Below are positions 18,936-28,700 of a stretch of DNA of 64,000 nt, in pieces; the stretch's first letter is position 1, and each line of letters opens with the position of its first letter. The notes under the pieces were generated by a model. The model saw only the letters and a program-made list of their open reading frames with translations. It made no database searches and was not told the origin of the DNA. Origin of the DNA: Bacteroidales bacterium (GTDB taxonomy: Bacteria; Bacteroidota; Bacteroidia; Bacteroidales; Lentimicrobiaceae); assembly GCA_016709025.1 (NCBI GenBank), contig JADJEQ010000016.1, forward strand, positions 62,001 to 126,000, in the 5' to 3' direction. The position numbers and the translations under genes were made by a program.

Positions 18936-19298
18936 ATGGCCGAACACAACGAATTGGGCGCCCTTGGCGAGGAAATAGCCCTTAAATATTTACGTGAGAA
19001 AGGATTTACCATCCGCGAAACCAACTGGCGTTTCGGTAAGGATGAAATTGACATCATTGCCGAAAAGGATAAATTTCTGGTTATAGTGGAAGTTAAAACC
19101 CGTCGTTCCTCTGTGTTCGGAGAGCCGGAAATTTTCGTCAATGCGGCAAAGCAGCGCTTTCTGGTGCGATCAACCCAGGCTTATATTGATAGGTATAACA
19201 TCAGCCTTGAAGCGCGGTTCGATGTCATTTCCATCGTACTAAACAGCACCACGAAGCGCATAAATCATATTCAGGATGCCTTTTATCCCGTGCTGTAA
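18936..19298 (+). CDS. YraN/UPF0102 family nuclease-fold protein
   Basis: 120 residues, normal for the family. Restriction-endonuclease-like fold with E(GEEIALKYL), the G-K-D-E-I-D-I-I-A motif (WRFGKDEIDIIAE) and V-E-V-K-T-R, the catalytic D..ExK triad. The biological role is not settled; a Holliday-junction resolvase-like activity has been suggested for relatives. The start codon follows directly after repeat copy A. Convergent with the universal stress gene, with only 3 bases between the stops. Confidence 0.93.
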   Translation: MAEHNELGALGEEIALKYLREKGFTIRETNWRFGKDEIDIIAEKDKFLVIVEVKTRRSSVFGEPEIFVNAAKQRFLVRSTQAYIDRYNISLEARFDVISIVLNSTTKRINHIQDAFYPVL

Positions 19299-19301
19299 CG
19301 A

Positions 19302-20432
19302 TCAGTCAAGCGACTTAAAAACAAAAAGCGGTTTTGTAATCCTGTTTAACACCTTTTTGGTGATACTCGTAGTGAAGAAACTGGATAGCAGGCCCCGGTT
19401 GTGGTTTGTCACTGCAATGATATCGATGTCGTTGTTGCGTATGTAGGTCTCCAGACCATTGATAATATCATCGCTGATGATGATTTCGCATTTGACCGGA
19501 AATTTCTTGTATTCTCTGTCGAGGAAAGCACTTAATCCGTCCATTTTTACCTTATCCCATGATTTTTTAACGCCTACGCTGATATGAATGCAGTGAAGAC
19601 TGACGTTAAACGGATGAAGCAGGTTAATCAGTTTACTAATGGCCAGATGGTCTGATTGATCAAAATCAGTCGCATACAGAACATTCTTTATTTTTCCAAT
19701 GCCTGAAAATTTGCTTTGCTCAGGAATGGCCAGAACCGGCGTGTTGGTTTTTTCAATCAATTTAGCAGTAACACTCCCTAAAAATCCACCGGTTTGATTG
19801 CCAATTCCCCTCGTACCAATAACGATCAGCCCTGGCCTGAATTTTAGTGCGGTGGCCGCAATTTCTTCAACAGCCAGCCCATTGGAAAGGGAATAGGTTA
19901 TTTTCAGATCAGGATTGGATTCTTTTACCCGGAGTTTCAGTTCTTTTGCCAGTTTGATCAACTGGTGCCGCGCATTCTGTTCCGTTTCATGAAGGTAGTT
20001 AACCAGGTTAACCTGGTAGGCATGGCTGGTATCGAAAGGGGCAATATCCAGGACCGGGTTATAGAATACGTGGAGCAGCTTGATTTCGGCTTTTAATTTT
20101 TCAGCAAGCCCCAGTGCAAAAGAACAGGCTTTAAAAGAGGCGTCGGAGAAGTCAACAGGAACCATGATTTTTCGCACACTGCGCAAGGATCTGACGGATG
20201 CTTCTTTTTGAGTTCCGTGCTGTTCAAGAGCCAACTCTATAATTCTTAAGGCTTTATCTACATCTGATCGCCTTACTTTGATTTCCACCCCTCCTGAAAT
20301 AGCAGCCTGAAGCAGGTTCTGATGAGCAAGAAAACAATCAATCCCTTCTGCTTCAAGTCTTGATTTCAACAACAGCGCCCTGGAATTGGAATGACGCGCT
20401 ATTACGATAATTTTTTCATCTGAAGGATCCAT
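19302..20432 (-). CDS. DUF2007 + tandem universal stress protein
   Basis: 376 residues. Residues 1-70 form a DUF2007-like signal-transducing domain (IVIARHSNSRALLLKSRLEAEGI, a ferredoxin-like fold). Then two UspA domains: about 85-235 (KIMVPVDFSDASFKACSFAL) with the ATP-binding pattern G-x2-G-x9-G-S in GTRGIGNQTGGFLGS, and about 240-376 (KNVLYATDFDQSDHLAI), where the nucleotide loop is degenerate (NHNRGLLSSFFTTS). Probably a cytoplasmic stress protein in which only the first domain binds ATP. The N-terminal fusion is unusual and joins two stand-alone families. ATG at 20432. Convergent with yraN. Confidence 0.9.
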   Translation of the reverse strand: MDPSDEKIIVIARHSNSRALLLKSRLEAEGIDCFLAHQNLLQAAISGGVEIKVRRSDVDKALRIIELALEQHGTQKEASVRSLRSVRKIMVPVDFSDASFKACSFALGLAEKLKAEIKLLHVFYNPVLDIAPFDTSHAYQVNLVNYLHETEQNARHQLIKLAKELKLRVKESNPDLKITYSLSNGLAVEEIAATALKFRPGLIVIGTRGIGNQTGGFLGSVTAKLIEKTNTPVLAIPEQSKFSGIGKIKNVLYATDFDQSDHLAISKLINLLHPFNVSLHCIHISVGVKKSWDKVKMDGLSAFLDREYKKFPVKCEIIISDDIINGLETYIRNNDIDIIAVTNHNRGLLSSFFTTSITKKVLNRITKPLFVFKSLD

Positions 20433-20639
20433 GGCCGAACGTTTTTAGTTTTCAATCAAGTACTGGCTTTCAATCACTTGTCGGATTACGAATATACGAA
20501 AAAAAACGGGTATTTACGCCGGGTTTCAATAAAAAGATTCCAGTGGCAGAAGGAAGGGGAGGAGTGGACTTTGGGAGAACTTGAAAATGTTTGATTTTCA
20601 GCATACTGAGAAATATGAAAGTTGCTTGCGAATCTTCAT

Positions 20640-20647
20640 TAACTTTG
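20640..20647 (+). promoter_or_regulatory. -7 box (TAACTTTG) of the pseudouridine synthase gene
   Basis: TAnnTTTG match 20 bases before the ATG at 20668; -33 element weak (ttg near 20620). Confidence 0.45.
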
Positions 20648-20667
20648 CCGGCTAAAACAATCAGTAA

Positions 20668-22299
20668 ATGAGTGCAATGAGAAGAATTCCCGGCGAATAT
20701 GGTGCAGGGAAGAAAAAAGATGCCGATGGTGCCGCCGGTAAAGGCCGCGCCGGTAAAGGCAGGGATTATTCAGGAAAGTCTACCGGGAAAACCGGCAGAT
20801 ATCCCGATAAAGAAAAATCAGGCAACCCGGCACCTTCAGGTCCAGGTACCTTCAGGGGTAAACGTCCCTATGAAAAGAGAGATGATTCAGTAAAATCGCC
20901 CTCCTTCAGGCCTAAAGTGGACTATGATGATAAATCTGCCCGACCCTGGAAGCAGGATCAGGAAAAGCCAACCGCTCATTCACGGGATTCCCGCAACTCA
21001 GGAAATACCGGTGACAGACCCTGGAACAAAGGGAAATCATCACCACGAAATGAAGAAAGCAGCGATAAACCGCGCTCCTACAGCGATGATACTCCACGTA
21101 AAGGAAAGTTTTCCGGTAGTGGTGAAACCGGATCAAGACCTTACCGTAAACGTTTGGATAAAGATGAGAAGCCATCGGGAGATTTCAGCCGTGGACGCAA
21201 AGCAGGTGAAGCCGATGACCATAAAACCGGGGGTGATTTTAAAAGAAGCAGACCACCGTATAAAAAAGAGGAAGGCAGTGACAGGCCCCGTTCATTCAGA
21301 GCGAAAAGATTTGAGAAGCCCGACCATTACCGGAAACCGGATGAAACAGGCGACAAACCCGTAAGAAGGAAGTTTTCCGATAGCCCTGATACCGATAGAA
21401 AACCATATAGTAAAAGAGAGTCTGGCACACCCGGAGAAGAAAGAAAATTCTCAGGCAGCCGCGATAAATTCAAGACTGGAAGTCCGGCTGGTGAAAGCCG
21501 CTATAAAGGACGAAAAACCGATGGTAGACCAGGGAAAAAACCCTCTGCCGGATTTGCGCCTAAAATCAAGGAAGCCTATAAGAACGACGGAACTATCCGC
21601 CTGAATAAATATATTGCTAACTCCGGCATATGCTCGCGCAGGGAAGCCGATACCTTAATAGAATCCGGCGCAGTTTCAGTTAACGGGAAAATTGTTACTG
21701 AACTCGGTACCCGCATTACCCGTGAAGATAAAGTACAGTTCGGCGGTGAGACATTAAGTATTGAAAAGAAGGTTTACCTTTTACTGAATAAGCCCAAGGG
21801 ATACATAACCACAGTTGATGATCCGCAGGAACGGAATACGGTTATGATGTTGATAAAGGATGCCTGTCGCGAACGGATTTATCCGGTTGGACGGCTCGAC
21901 AGGAATACGTCCGGGTTGCTGCTTTTTACCAACGATGGCGATATTGCCAAAAAACTGACACATCCTGGGCATAAAGTCCGCAAGGTTTACCATGTTGAGC
22001 TGGACAAAGCCCTTTCAAAGGGGGATATGCTCAGGCTCTCTGAAGGTGTTGAACTCGAGGATGGATTAATGGCGGTGGATGAGATAGCCTACACCGGAGC
22101 GGAGAACAACAAAAAGAACATCGGGGTTGTGGTACATTCCGGCAAAAACAGGGTCGTGCGAAGGTTATTTGAAGCACTTGAATATGATGTTGTGAAACTT
22201 GACCGGGTGGCTTTTGCCAATCTTACCAAGAAAGATCTTCCCAGGGGCCGGTGGCGGATGCTTGATGAAAAAGAGATCAGTCTTTTACAGATGATTTAA
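20668..22299 (+). CDS. rluB: 23S rRNA pseudouridine synthase (RluB/RsuA type) with long basic N-terminal tail
   Basis: 543 residues. The C-terminal 240 form the enzyme: S4 RNA-binding domain (RLNKYIANSGICSRREADTLI, about 310-360) and pseudouridine synthase domain with catalytic Asp411 in YPVGRLDRNTSGLLLFTNDG, plus the VHSGKNRVVRRLFE and LPRGRWRML motifs. It converts uridine to pseudouridine in ribosomal RNA. Residues 1-300 are low-complexity and probably disordered, rich in Lys, Arg, Gly, Ser and Asp, with recurring D-K-P-R-S and R-P-Y-x-K-R words. Such tails occur in Bacteroidota relatives and may add RNA affinity. ATG at 20668 (an alternative at 20677). Followed by a strong terminator. Confidence 0.93.
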   Translation: MSAMRRIPGEYGAGKKKDADGAAGKGRAGKGRDYSGKSTGKTGRYPDKEKSGNPAPSGPGTFRGKRPYEKRDDSVKSPSFRPKVDYDDKSARPWKQDQEKPTAHSRDSRNSGNTGDRPWNKGKSSPRNEESSDKPRSYSDDTPRKGKFSGSGETGSRPYRKRLDKDEKPSGDFSRGRKAGEADDHKTGGDFKRSRPPYKKEEGSDRPRSFRAKRFEKPDHYRKPDETGDKPVRRKFSDSPDTDRKPYSKRESGTPGEERKFSGSRDKFKTGSPAGESRYKGRKTDGRPGKKPSAGFAPKIKEAYKNDGTIRLNKYIANSGICSRREADTLIESGAVSVNGKIVTELGTRITREDKVQFGGETLSIEKKVYLLLNKPKGYITTVDDPQERNTVMMLIKDACRERIYPVGRLDRNTSGLLLFTNDGDIAKKLTHPGHKVRKVYHVELDKALSKGDMLRLSEGVELEDGLMAVDEIAYTGAENNKKNIGVVVHSGKNRVVRRLFEALEYDVVKLDRVAFANLTKKDLPRGRWRMLDEKEISLLQMI

Positions 22300-22308
22300 A
22301 CTCAAAAT

Positions 22309-22336
22309 CCGGGGCTGCCAATAAAGGCAGCCCCGG
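22309..22336 (+). terminator. Terminator of the pseudouridine synthase gene
   Basis: Perfect 11-bp GC-rich stem (22309-22319 with 22326-22336), 6-base loop, then tcgatttta. Ten bases after the stop codon. Confidence 0.88.
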
Positions 22337-22908
22337 TCGATTTTATGCATTCCATGAGGTTATTAAAATTGAAGTTTTTTATTGATTAAAATTAAAATGC
22401 TGTAAATCAGCACTAGTTAGTAATTATACCCACACTTTTTACCGGAACCGGCGGTTGAAAAAGTAGTAATTAACCGTATTGTGCAGGCCCCGGGATCGCC
22501 CTATTTTTGCTTCATCAGATCGTGATAAATAATTGAATATATTTTTAGAGTGACAGATGGATATGATGACTATGTTGAAAACTATTACATTTCAAATTTG
22601 GTTAAACGGAATATCCTGATGAAGTTTGCTTAATAATAAAACTGAAATTGACATTCCGGATAACGGCTGCCGGTAAAAGATTTAAGGGGTTTGAATCGTT
22701 GCCGGCCGGCCGCTCCGGATTGTTAATCCGGGAGATATGTTATGAACGATAAACTTTTACAATGTTTCTGACCAATATGAAGATTCTGGTAAAAAATAAT
22801 ACAAATCATTTATGGGATAATCTGGTAAAAATACTTTAAAGCAAATACTCATTTTCATTCAGAATTTATAAATAGCATTGCATTTCCAATTGCCCCCTAA
22901 GTTTCCTT
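22337..22908. other. Gene-free region upstream of orphan promoter-hairpin
   Basis: About 570 bases with no coding frame of note and no RNA family I recognise. A GC-rich palindromic patch (gccggccggc) lies near 22705 in otherwise AT-rich DNA. Confidence 0.45.
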
Positions 22909-22953
22909 TATATTTGTTTACCAGCGTGAGGATCGGATTTTCCGATCCTCACG
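22909..22953 (+). promoter_or_regulatory. -7 box followed at once by a perfect hairpin (possible tiny RNA)
   Basis: TATATTTG at 22909-22916 fits TAnnTTTG, with TTG at 22890-22892 upstream (16-base spacing, short). A perfect 13-bp stem with a 3-base loop spans 22925-22953, then tgtttta. Predicted transcription would begin at about the first base of the stem. No coding gene follows on this strand for about 2 kb. Confidence 0.4.
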
Positions 22954-23049
22954 TGTTTTATGGCTATGGTTGGCAGAAACGATAAAGGATAAATCTTTAA
23001 AGTCAGGGCGCAGGAGAATTATGGTTTACGAACCGGCTGGTTTTATTAC

Positions 23050-23077
23050 GTAGGGACACGACATGTCGTGCCCCTAC
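23050..23077. repeat. 28-bp palindrome (GTAGGGACACGACATG type)
   Basis: Near-perfect palindrome, 14 + 14 with one mismatch, next to the tonB terminator. It looks like a REP-type intergenic palindrome. Confidence 0.65.
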
Positions 23078-23082
23078 AAAAA

Positions 23083-23121
23083 AAACGCCAAAAAAAAATC
23101 CCGGTCCTGGAGGATCGGGAT
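23083..23121 (-). terminator. Terminator of the tonB gene
   Basis: Ten-pair stem with one mismatch (23098-23107 with 23112-23121), 4-base loop, followed on the minus strand by a run of nine T. It lies about 20 bases past the stop of the gene at 23142. Confidence 0.8.
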
Positions 23122-23141
23122 GTATCTTGAAAAAATAATCT

Positions 23142-23825
23142 TTATCCGGCGAGGGTAAACTTGATGGGCATATTAAACTGCACACGCACCGGTTTGCCTC
23201 TTTGTTTGCCGGGACTCCACTTGGGCATTGCTTTAATAACCCTGACGGCTTCTTCATCGCAGCCTCCGCCAATACCCCTGAGAACCCTGACATCGGTAAC
23301 ATTTCCGTTTTTCTCAACCACAAAAGTTACGTAGACGGTTCCTGAAATGCTGCTTTCACGGGCTATCTGCGGGTATTTAATGTTTTCGGTCAAAAACCGG
23401 ATGCGGGCTTCATCTCCTCCGGGAAAACTGGGTGATTCCTCAACAACAGTGAAAATTTCGGCTTCAGCAACTTCCTCTTCTTCATTTGAAGCGATGGGTG
23501 TATACTCGGGAATTTCGGTAAGTTCGGTAGCTTCCGCATCGATATCAAGGTCAGTTTCTACCTCTATATCATTACTTACAATGTTGATCAGGGTAGTTGT
23601 TGGAGGGGGTGCAGGTGGAGGTGGAGGTTTGTTCTGATTGGTGATTTCAATAAGATCTTCCTCTACTTTTTCTGCCTGACGCCCGCTAATGTCAGCTTGC
23701 TTTATATCGTAGGTTTTCCATTCGAATGCTACAAGCATAGCAGCAAGCGCAACAATCAGCCCGATCTGTACAAATACTGTACGCTTGATCTCCAGATCAG
23801 CTTTTGGTGTTTTTTTTGCTTCCAT
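23142..23825 (-). CDS. tonB: TonB-family energy transducer
   Basis: 227 residues. A short cytoplasmic N-terminus (MEAKKTPKADLEIKRT), one membrane helix at about 18-40, a short proline stretch (NKPPPPPAPPPTTT) and an acidic periplasmic linker lead to the TonB C-terminal domain (about 140-227): FPGGDEARIRFLTENIKYPQIARESSISGTVYVTFVV, ending RVQFNMPIKFTLAG. It transmits proton-motive energy from ExbBD to outer-membrane receptors. Last gene of a minus-strand set gcvH-vanZ-tonB, with 70 bases to vanZ. No exbB or exbD in view. Confidence 0.93.
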   Translation of the reverse strand: MEAKKTPKADLEIKRTVFVQIGLIVALAAMLVAFEWKTYDIKQADISGRQAEKVEEDLIEITNQNKPPPPPAPPPTTTLINIVSNDIEVETDLDIDAEATELTEIPEYTPIASNEEEEVAEAEIFTVVEESPSFPGGDEARIRFLTENIKYPQIARESSISGTVYVTFVVEKNGNVTDVRVLRGIGGGCDEEAVRVIKAMPKWSPGKQRGKPVRVQFNMPIKFTLAG

Positions 23826-23895
23826 ATCGTTAACAGATAGTTAGTTACGCAAAATTTGATCCCAATGAAGGGAGTATGCTAAATTAATAAATATT

Positions 23896-24300
23896 TTAGT
23901 TTGCAAGGACATTTTCCCTGTTTTTATTTCTAAAAAAGGAAAAAATAATATATCCGGCAAAACAACCGGTAAAATTTGCAATTACATCGTAGATACTTGC
24001 CTCTCTGCCGATTGGTAATCCCGCCTGTAATAACTCGGTTATTATACCGGTAAAAACGGTAACAGCCAACGGAAGCACAACGGTATAACGATTTTTAACA
24101 GCCCGAAATTGTTTGGATGTCCCTAAAAGTAACAGGAAAGCTAAAACTCCGAAGATAAACAGATGAATCAGCTTATCAGGTGAAAACAGATTCCAGAAAC
24201 TGCCAACTTTCGGGAAGTAATTTCCGGGAGCCAGTGTTAAAACCAAAATAAAGCACCACCAGGTAATTCCCGGCCAAAAGTTTTTGAAGAAAAACTGCAT
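23896..24300 (-). CDS. VanZ-like membrane protein
   Basis: 134 residues with four predicted membrane helices (WWCFILVLTLA; LIHLFIFGVLAFLLLLG; VVLPLAVTVFTGIITELLQ; FTGCFAGYIIFSFF). The D-K-L-I-H-L motif after helix 1 and the E-L-L-Q motif before the last helix are typical of the VanZ family. Role unknown; the link to teicoplanin resistance holds for only a few members. It sits between gcvH (28 bases upstream) and tonB, a placement often seen next to sprA in Bacteroidota, which suggests conserved co-transcription. Confidence 0.85.
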   Translation of the reverse strand: MQFFFKNFWPGITWWCFILVLTLAPGNYFPKVGSFWNLFSPDKLIHLFIFGVLAFLLLLGTSKQFRAVKNRYTVVLPLAVTVFTGIITELLQAGLPIGREASIYDVIANFTGCFAGYIIFSFFRNKNRENVLAN

Positions 24301-24328
24301 TCAGGTCGTTGTTTTAAATATTGATTAG

Positions 24329-24709
24329 TTATGCACCAATCAATTCATCGTAGGCCGCAGAATCCAGGAGATGGTCGGTTTTGGCGGTATCGGAAAGTTT
24401 AATCTTTATGATCCAGCCTTCGCCATAAGGATCTTTGTTTACCAGCTCGGGGTTAGTATTCAGGGTTTCGTTGAACGCTGATACCTCACCTGTTACAGGC
24501 ATAAACATATCGCTGACGGTTTTCACGGCTTCGATTGTGCCAAAGGTTTCTCCTTCTTCCAGGGTTTCTCCGATGGTTTCAACTTCGATGAAAACGATGT
24601 CGCCCAATTCGCCCTGAGCAAATTCGGTAACACCTACAATTGCTGTGTCGCCCTCGAATCGAATCCATTCATGATCCTTGGTGTACTTTAAACTGGCTGG
24701 ATTGCTCAT
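24329..24709 (-). CDS. gcvH: Glycine cleavage system H protein
   Basis: 126 residues, full length. Lipoyl domain with the attachment lysine in FGTIEAVKTVSDMFMPVTGEV (Lys about 63) and the family start LKYTKDHEWIRFEGDTAIVGVTEFAQ. It carries the aminomethyl group between the P, T and L proteins of glycine cleavage; no gcvP or gcvT is in the window. In many Bacteroidota gcvH lies directly beside sprA, and here a ParA gene stands between them. ATG at 24709. Confidence 0.96.
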   Translation of the reverse strand: MSNPASLKYTKDHEWIRFEGDTAIVGVTEFAQGELGDIVFIEVETIGETLEEGETFGTIEAVKTVSDMFMPVTGEVSAFNETLNTNPELVNKDPYGEGWIIKIKLSDTAKTDHLLDSAAYDELIGA

Positions 24710-24742
24710 GATTTATTTTTTTTAATACTGTTAAGATGGCCG

Positions 24743-24775
24743 CAAAATTAGCAAAAGGCTTTAGATATCTGCAAG
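24743..24775 (-). promoter_or_regulatory. Promoter of gcvH-vanZ-tonB
   Basis: On the minus strand TAATTTTG (24750-24743) matches TAnnTTTG, with TTG 21 bases upstream (24774-24772). The start would lie about 25-30 bases before the gcvH ATG. Confidence 0.55.
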
Positions 24776-24971
24776 CAATTCGTTATAAACTATGCTATAT
24801 TTAATCATTCTTTCTTATGACTGTTTAATGTTTTTTAAAAGGTGTTCATTATCTCGCTAACTTTAGGCTGTATTTGATGCCCGAAGTTAAACGTTTAATC
24901 TAACAAGCAGTTGACCTTTCACGTTTTTAGATTCATAATCCATTGAATTCTCTAACCATAGTGTTCAAATA

Positions 24972-25739
24972 ATGTATGTAACAGCAATATACAGTATTAA
25001 AGGAGGAGTAGGAAAAACTGCCACAGCAGTTAACCTGGCCGCACTCGCCTCTTTCTCAGGAGAAAAAACCCTGCTGATCGATCTCGACCCCCAGGCTTCA
25101 TCAACCTTTTACCTTAGAGTAAAGCCCAAAATCAAGACCACTGTTAAAAAACTACTCAAAGGAAAGTCTTCGGTTGAGGACCAGATTAAAGCAACTGATT
25201 ATGTTCACCTTGATATCTTACCATCAACCTTTGGTTTTCGAAACCTTGAACCATTACTTGAAAAGATGAAAAGGCCGGAAGAAAGATTACGGGAAATGCT
25301 GGAACCCCTGAGTAATATTTATCAATGGATTTTTATCGATTGTCCTCCGGGGATGACCAGGTTGGCTGAGGCTATTTTTTATGCAAGTGATCTGATCATG
25401 GTACCGGTTGTTCCAACCACACTGTCTGTAAGAACTTATCACGAATTGCGCGACTTTATCGCAGAACATCCGTTACGGCCCGGAAGCAGGTGTACCGGCT
25501 TTTTCTCAATGGTTGAACGACGCAAGAACATGCACCGTGAAATTCTGAACGATTGGGATTACAAAAAGGAAATCTTTTGCAAAACTTCCATTCCTTACCT
25601 GAGCGATGTCGAGAGAATGGGTATTTACCGGAAACCGGTGGTAGCTTTCAAACCCGGCTCTGATGCTTCTGCTGCATTTGCCGGACTTTGGGCCGAAATA
25701 AAAAAGGTTGCCAAAAAAGATGGCAACCTTTCGGATTAA
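24972..25739 (+). CDS. ParA/MinD-family ATPase
   Basis: 255 residues. Deviant Walker A at the N-terminus (SIKGGVGKTATAVNLA, KGGVGKT at 9-15), Walker A' (LLIDLDPQASSTFYL) and Walker B (WIFIDCPPGM). These ATPases form nucleotide-dependent dimers on DNA or membranes and position plasmids, chromosomes or protein complexes. No ParB gene or parS-like site is nearby, so it is an orphan ParA; the cargo it positions is unknown. It is the only plus-strand gene inside the minus-strand tonB-vanZ-gcvH / sprA-ruvA block and converges on sprA. The last codons form part of a terminator hairpin. Confidence 0.9.
   Translation: MYVTAIYSIKGGVGKTATAVNLAALASFSGEKTLLIDLDPQASSTFYLRVKPKIKTTVKKLLKGKSSVEDQIKATDYVHLDILPSTFGFRNLEPLLEKMKRPEERLREMLEPLSNIYQWIFIDCPPGMTRLAEAIFYASDLIMVPVVPTTLSVRTYHELRDFIAEHPLRPGSRCTGFFSMVERRKNMHREILNDWDYKKEIFCKTSIPYLSDVERMGIYRKPVVAFKPGSDASAAFAGLWAEIKKVAKKDGNLSD
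25703..25731. terminator. Bidirectional terminator between parA and sprA
   Basis: Perfect 11-bp stem (25703-25713 with 25721-25731), 7-base A-rich loop. It lies inside the last codons of parA and 23 bases past the sprA stop, so it can serve both converging genes. Confidence 0.75.
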
Positions 25740-25753
25740 TTTTATCTCATGGT

Positions 25754-28700
25754 TTATTGTGCCAATGTAAATCTCAGACTGACACCCGCGTTGGTGGTTG
25801 AGTTGGGGAACTGCGACGATACAAAGGGGTTGGTAATGGTCTTGTCGAAGAAAAACCTGACATTGAACCGCTGATTGATCACATAGTCGGCCGATGAATT
25901 GATGGAAACCATCCTGTTGCCGGTTGAAATCTGGTTAATGTCTTCATCGAGCCTGCGCAACAAGGTTTTATTGTCGCGGATCGACACATCCATTTTAATA
26001 TTCAGGTCGCTTTTAAGTTGCTGCTTTTTCCCTCCTGATGATATATTTAGCTTAACATCTTTAAAACGGTAGCCCAATCCGATAACCAATTCGTTGCTCG
26101 ATACTTCAGTGAGTTGATTGTTGACAAAACTCAGTGCGAGATTACGCGATTTTTTGTATTCAATTTTTGAGAGCAGGCTGTTGTTCCAGGTCATATCAAT
26201 ACCCAGCAAAGGGCTGAACTGCTCTGTAATGGTTACTGCATCGATGCGGTTTTGGGGAATAAAATTGCCTGCGACATCAAAGTTGGAAGGGAAGCCCATT
26301 TCCTCCAGGAAATCAATATTGGAAACATAATTGCCTACCGCATAGGTCGATCTGTAAGTATGTGCAAGGTTAATTGTTTTAAAGTACTTTTTAAAGAAAT
26401 CAAGTTTCGATAACCCTCCATATCTGAAACTCCAGTTAGGGTAAGGGATTTTAGGGAAAGGTGTCATCTCAATCTGTTTGGGATCTCGACCTGAATAGGC
26501 AGCGATGAAAGCAGGTATAAGAACCTCCTGAGAGCCGGGGCCATAACCAACAGGATACCCGGTAGAATCTATCCCGGTGGATAATGGATTTTCAGCGCTT
26601 AGCCTTGCAGCAATAACCCGACGGTTCTCTTTAAACTGCTCAAAAGTAGGCGATATATTTTCATCTCCGTCTTTGACGAAAGCGGTCTTCCATGCGAAGA
26701 ACGAAATGCTGAATGATCCACGGTCCTGAGGCGATGTAGCTTTGAATTCACCTTCTCTGTTTGCCTTAAAGTATTCCTGGTGCCCGAACGACTCTGTCTT
26801 GTCGGCAGTAAATTCAATCCTGAATTCAGGGAAAGGCTCATAGGTTGCCCTTGCTGTTAAATTTTTGGTTAAGCGGGTAACGTAAGCTATATTGAGCAAG
26901 GTATCGGATGTGAGCCATCCATTTTGCACGGCTCTGTTCTGAATATTTTCCTGGCTGCCAAATGCAAATCCTAAACCGGGTGCCGCATCGTTCAGCTTGA
27001 TTCCCAGTACGTCAGGTACTGGAATAAATCCCGGTAGCAGGGTTCCGTTTGATTCAGTATAATTGAATTGTACATCCTTGAAACCAATCAGCAGTTTTAC
27101 AAATCCGGTTCCCAAAACCTTGAAAATTTCCGATGATTTTTTGGCTTTGGTTGAATCTGCGGCCAGATCTACTACAGGCTCTTCCTTTTTAACGTCTTTC
27201 TCAACACCTCCCTGCCTGCTGCCAGGACCTGGTCTTTGTGGAGTGTTTGATTTGCCCGATTGCCCTATTTTCCTGAGGAAACCAACTTTGTTATACAGGT
27301 TGGTAAGCCTTGCACTGCTATTGATATTGATTGTATTTGAGTTCTCAATGGTGTTGCCCATGATGCTCTGGATAGAACGTGGCGATGCTTCCCACCGGTA
27401 AGTACTGGCATACCTTGCATTCATATTGATCCAGTTGAAAAGAGGTATCTTATTGATAGGCACAATGTAGTTGAGGCTCATATTCTGGGTAAACCTGTTC
27501 ATGCTGCCCATGCTGTTGATTTCATCCCATATTGAGTCGCGCTTCAGCTTGTAGTCATCGGCATTGCGGTCGATCCGGCCCGGGGGTTCATTCACATATG
27601 CATTGGCATTGGCCTGGTATTCGAGTTTAAGCGATTGAGAGAGGTCGAACTTAAGGTCAAAAAGACGATTCCAGTCCCAGGTTTTAACAAAGGTGGGCTC
27701 AATCAGGACCAGAGCATCGCTCTTGTTTCGCAGCAATCGTTCATTGTACTGGCGGTTCATGTCGGTACGGAACGAGAACATTTTGGGCATGTAATAAAAA
27801 TTGAAATCCTTGATAATAGCCAGCGACTTACTTTGCAGGAATTTAACCCCCTGAAGCGGTTTAACAATTTTTGGATTGTTGATAAAATTGTAACCGATAC
27901 CACCACGATAGTTTTTTCTATCATCGTATTGGATATCAACATTTTGATGATATATGTGGGAATAAGAATAAGTGAAATCGAAGTTTTCAACATCGTAAAT
28001 TCGAGGCTTGCCCTTTGCTCCGACTTTTTCCTTCCGCATGTTCACAAAGTTGATATTGGTACGCCTGGTAATATCCTGAACTTTATTGCGTACTGAATCC
28101 TTCCCGGAATTGTCGAGGTCTTTGATTGCCTCGTTGTAAAGAATATCGGGATCAAGCGGATTGTATTTCGGAGTTGAGCGTGTTTCGGAGTAGTCGATGT
28201 GCATCGGGATTTTAATACCAACTTTTTCGGGGAAGAATTTACCGAGCTGGATATTGGTAGCCACATCAAACTGTCTGACGGATTCCTGGAGACGTTCGTT
28301 AACTTTCTTCTCTATACTTCCAAATCCGGGTGTATAATAGCTTCCTGACACCACAACATTACCCAGGTCGGCCAGATTGGCTGAAACCCTTGCAGTAGCT
28401 GCCATCCCGCTTTTTTCATCAAAATCGGTTAATCTGAGCTCATTCACCCAGATTTCGGCACATTTATTCTCCCCGTCATCTGTATCGCCCGGGTTTCGCT
28501 TTTTGGGATTTCTTACCCCGATCATAAATGCCTTGACGTCGTTCAGACTCGGCATTCCGACGACTGTAATCTTATTATCACCATCATAAACTTCAAATGG
28601 AGTAATTACGGTAATCATCGAGCCGGGCATTCCCATGGCTTCATTGCGCAGCTGCTTGGCTTTAACCAGTTTATCCATCTCTATTTCCATGCGGTTTGCG

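Noticed and set aside
22680..22720. tRNA-like ggtttgaatcg word
   Set aside because: No acceptor stem or other arms; chance match.
23003..23323. Second minus-strand frame over the tonB 3' end
   Set aside because: Other-frame shadow of the TonB C-terminal domain and its terminator.
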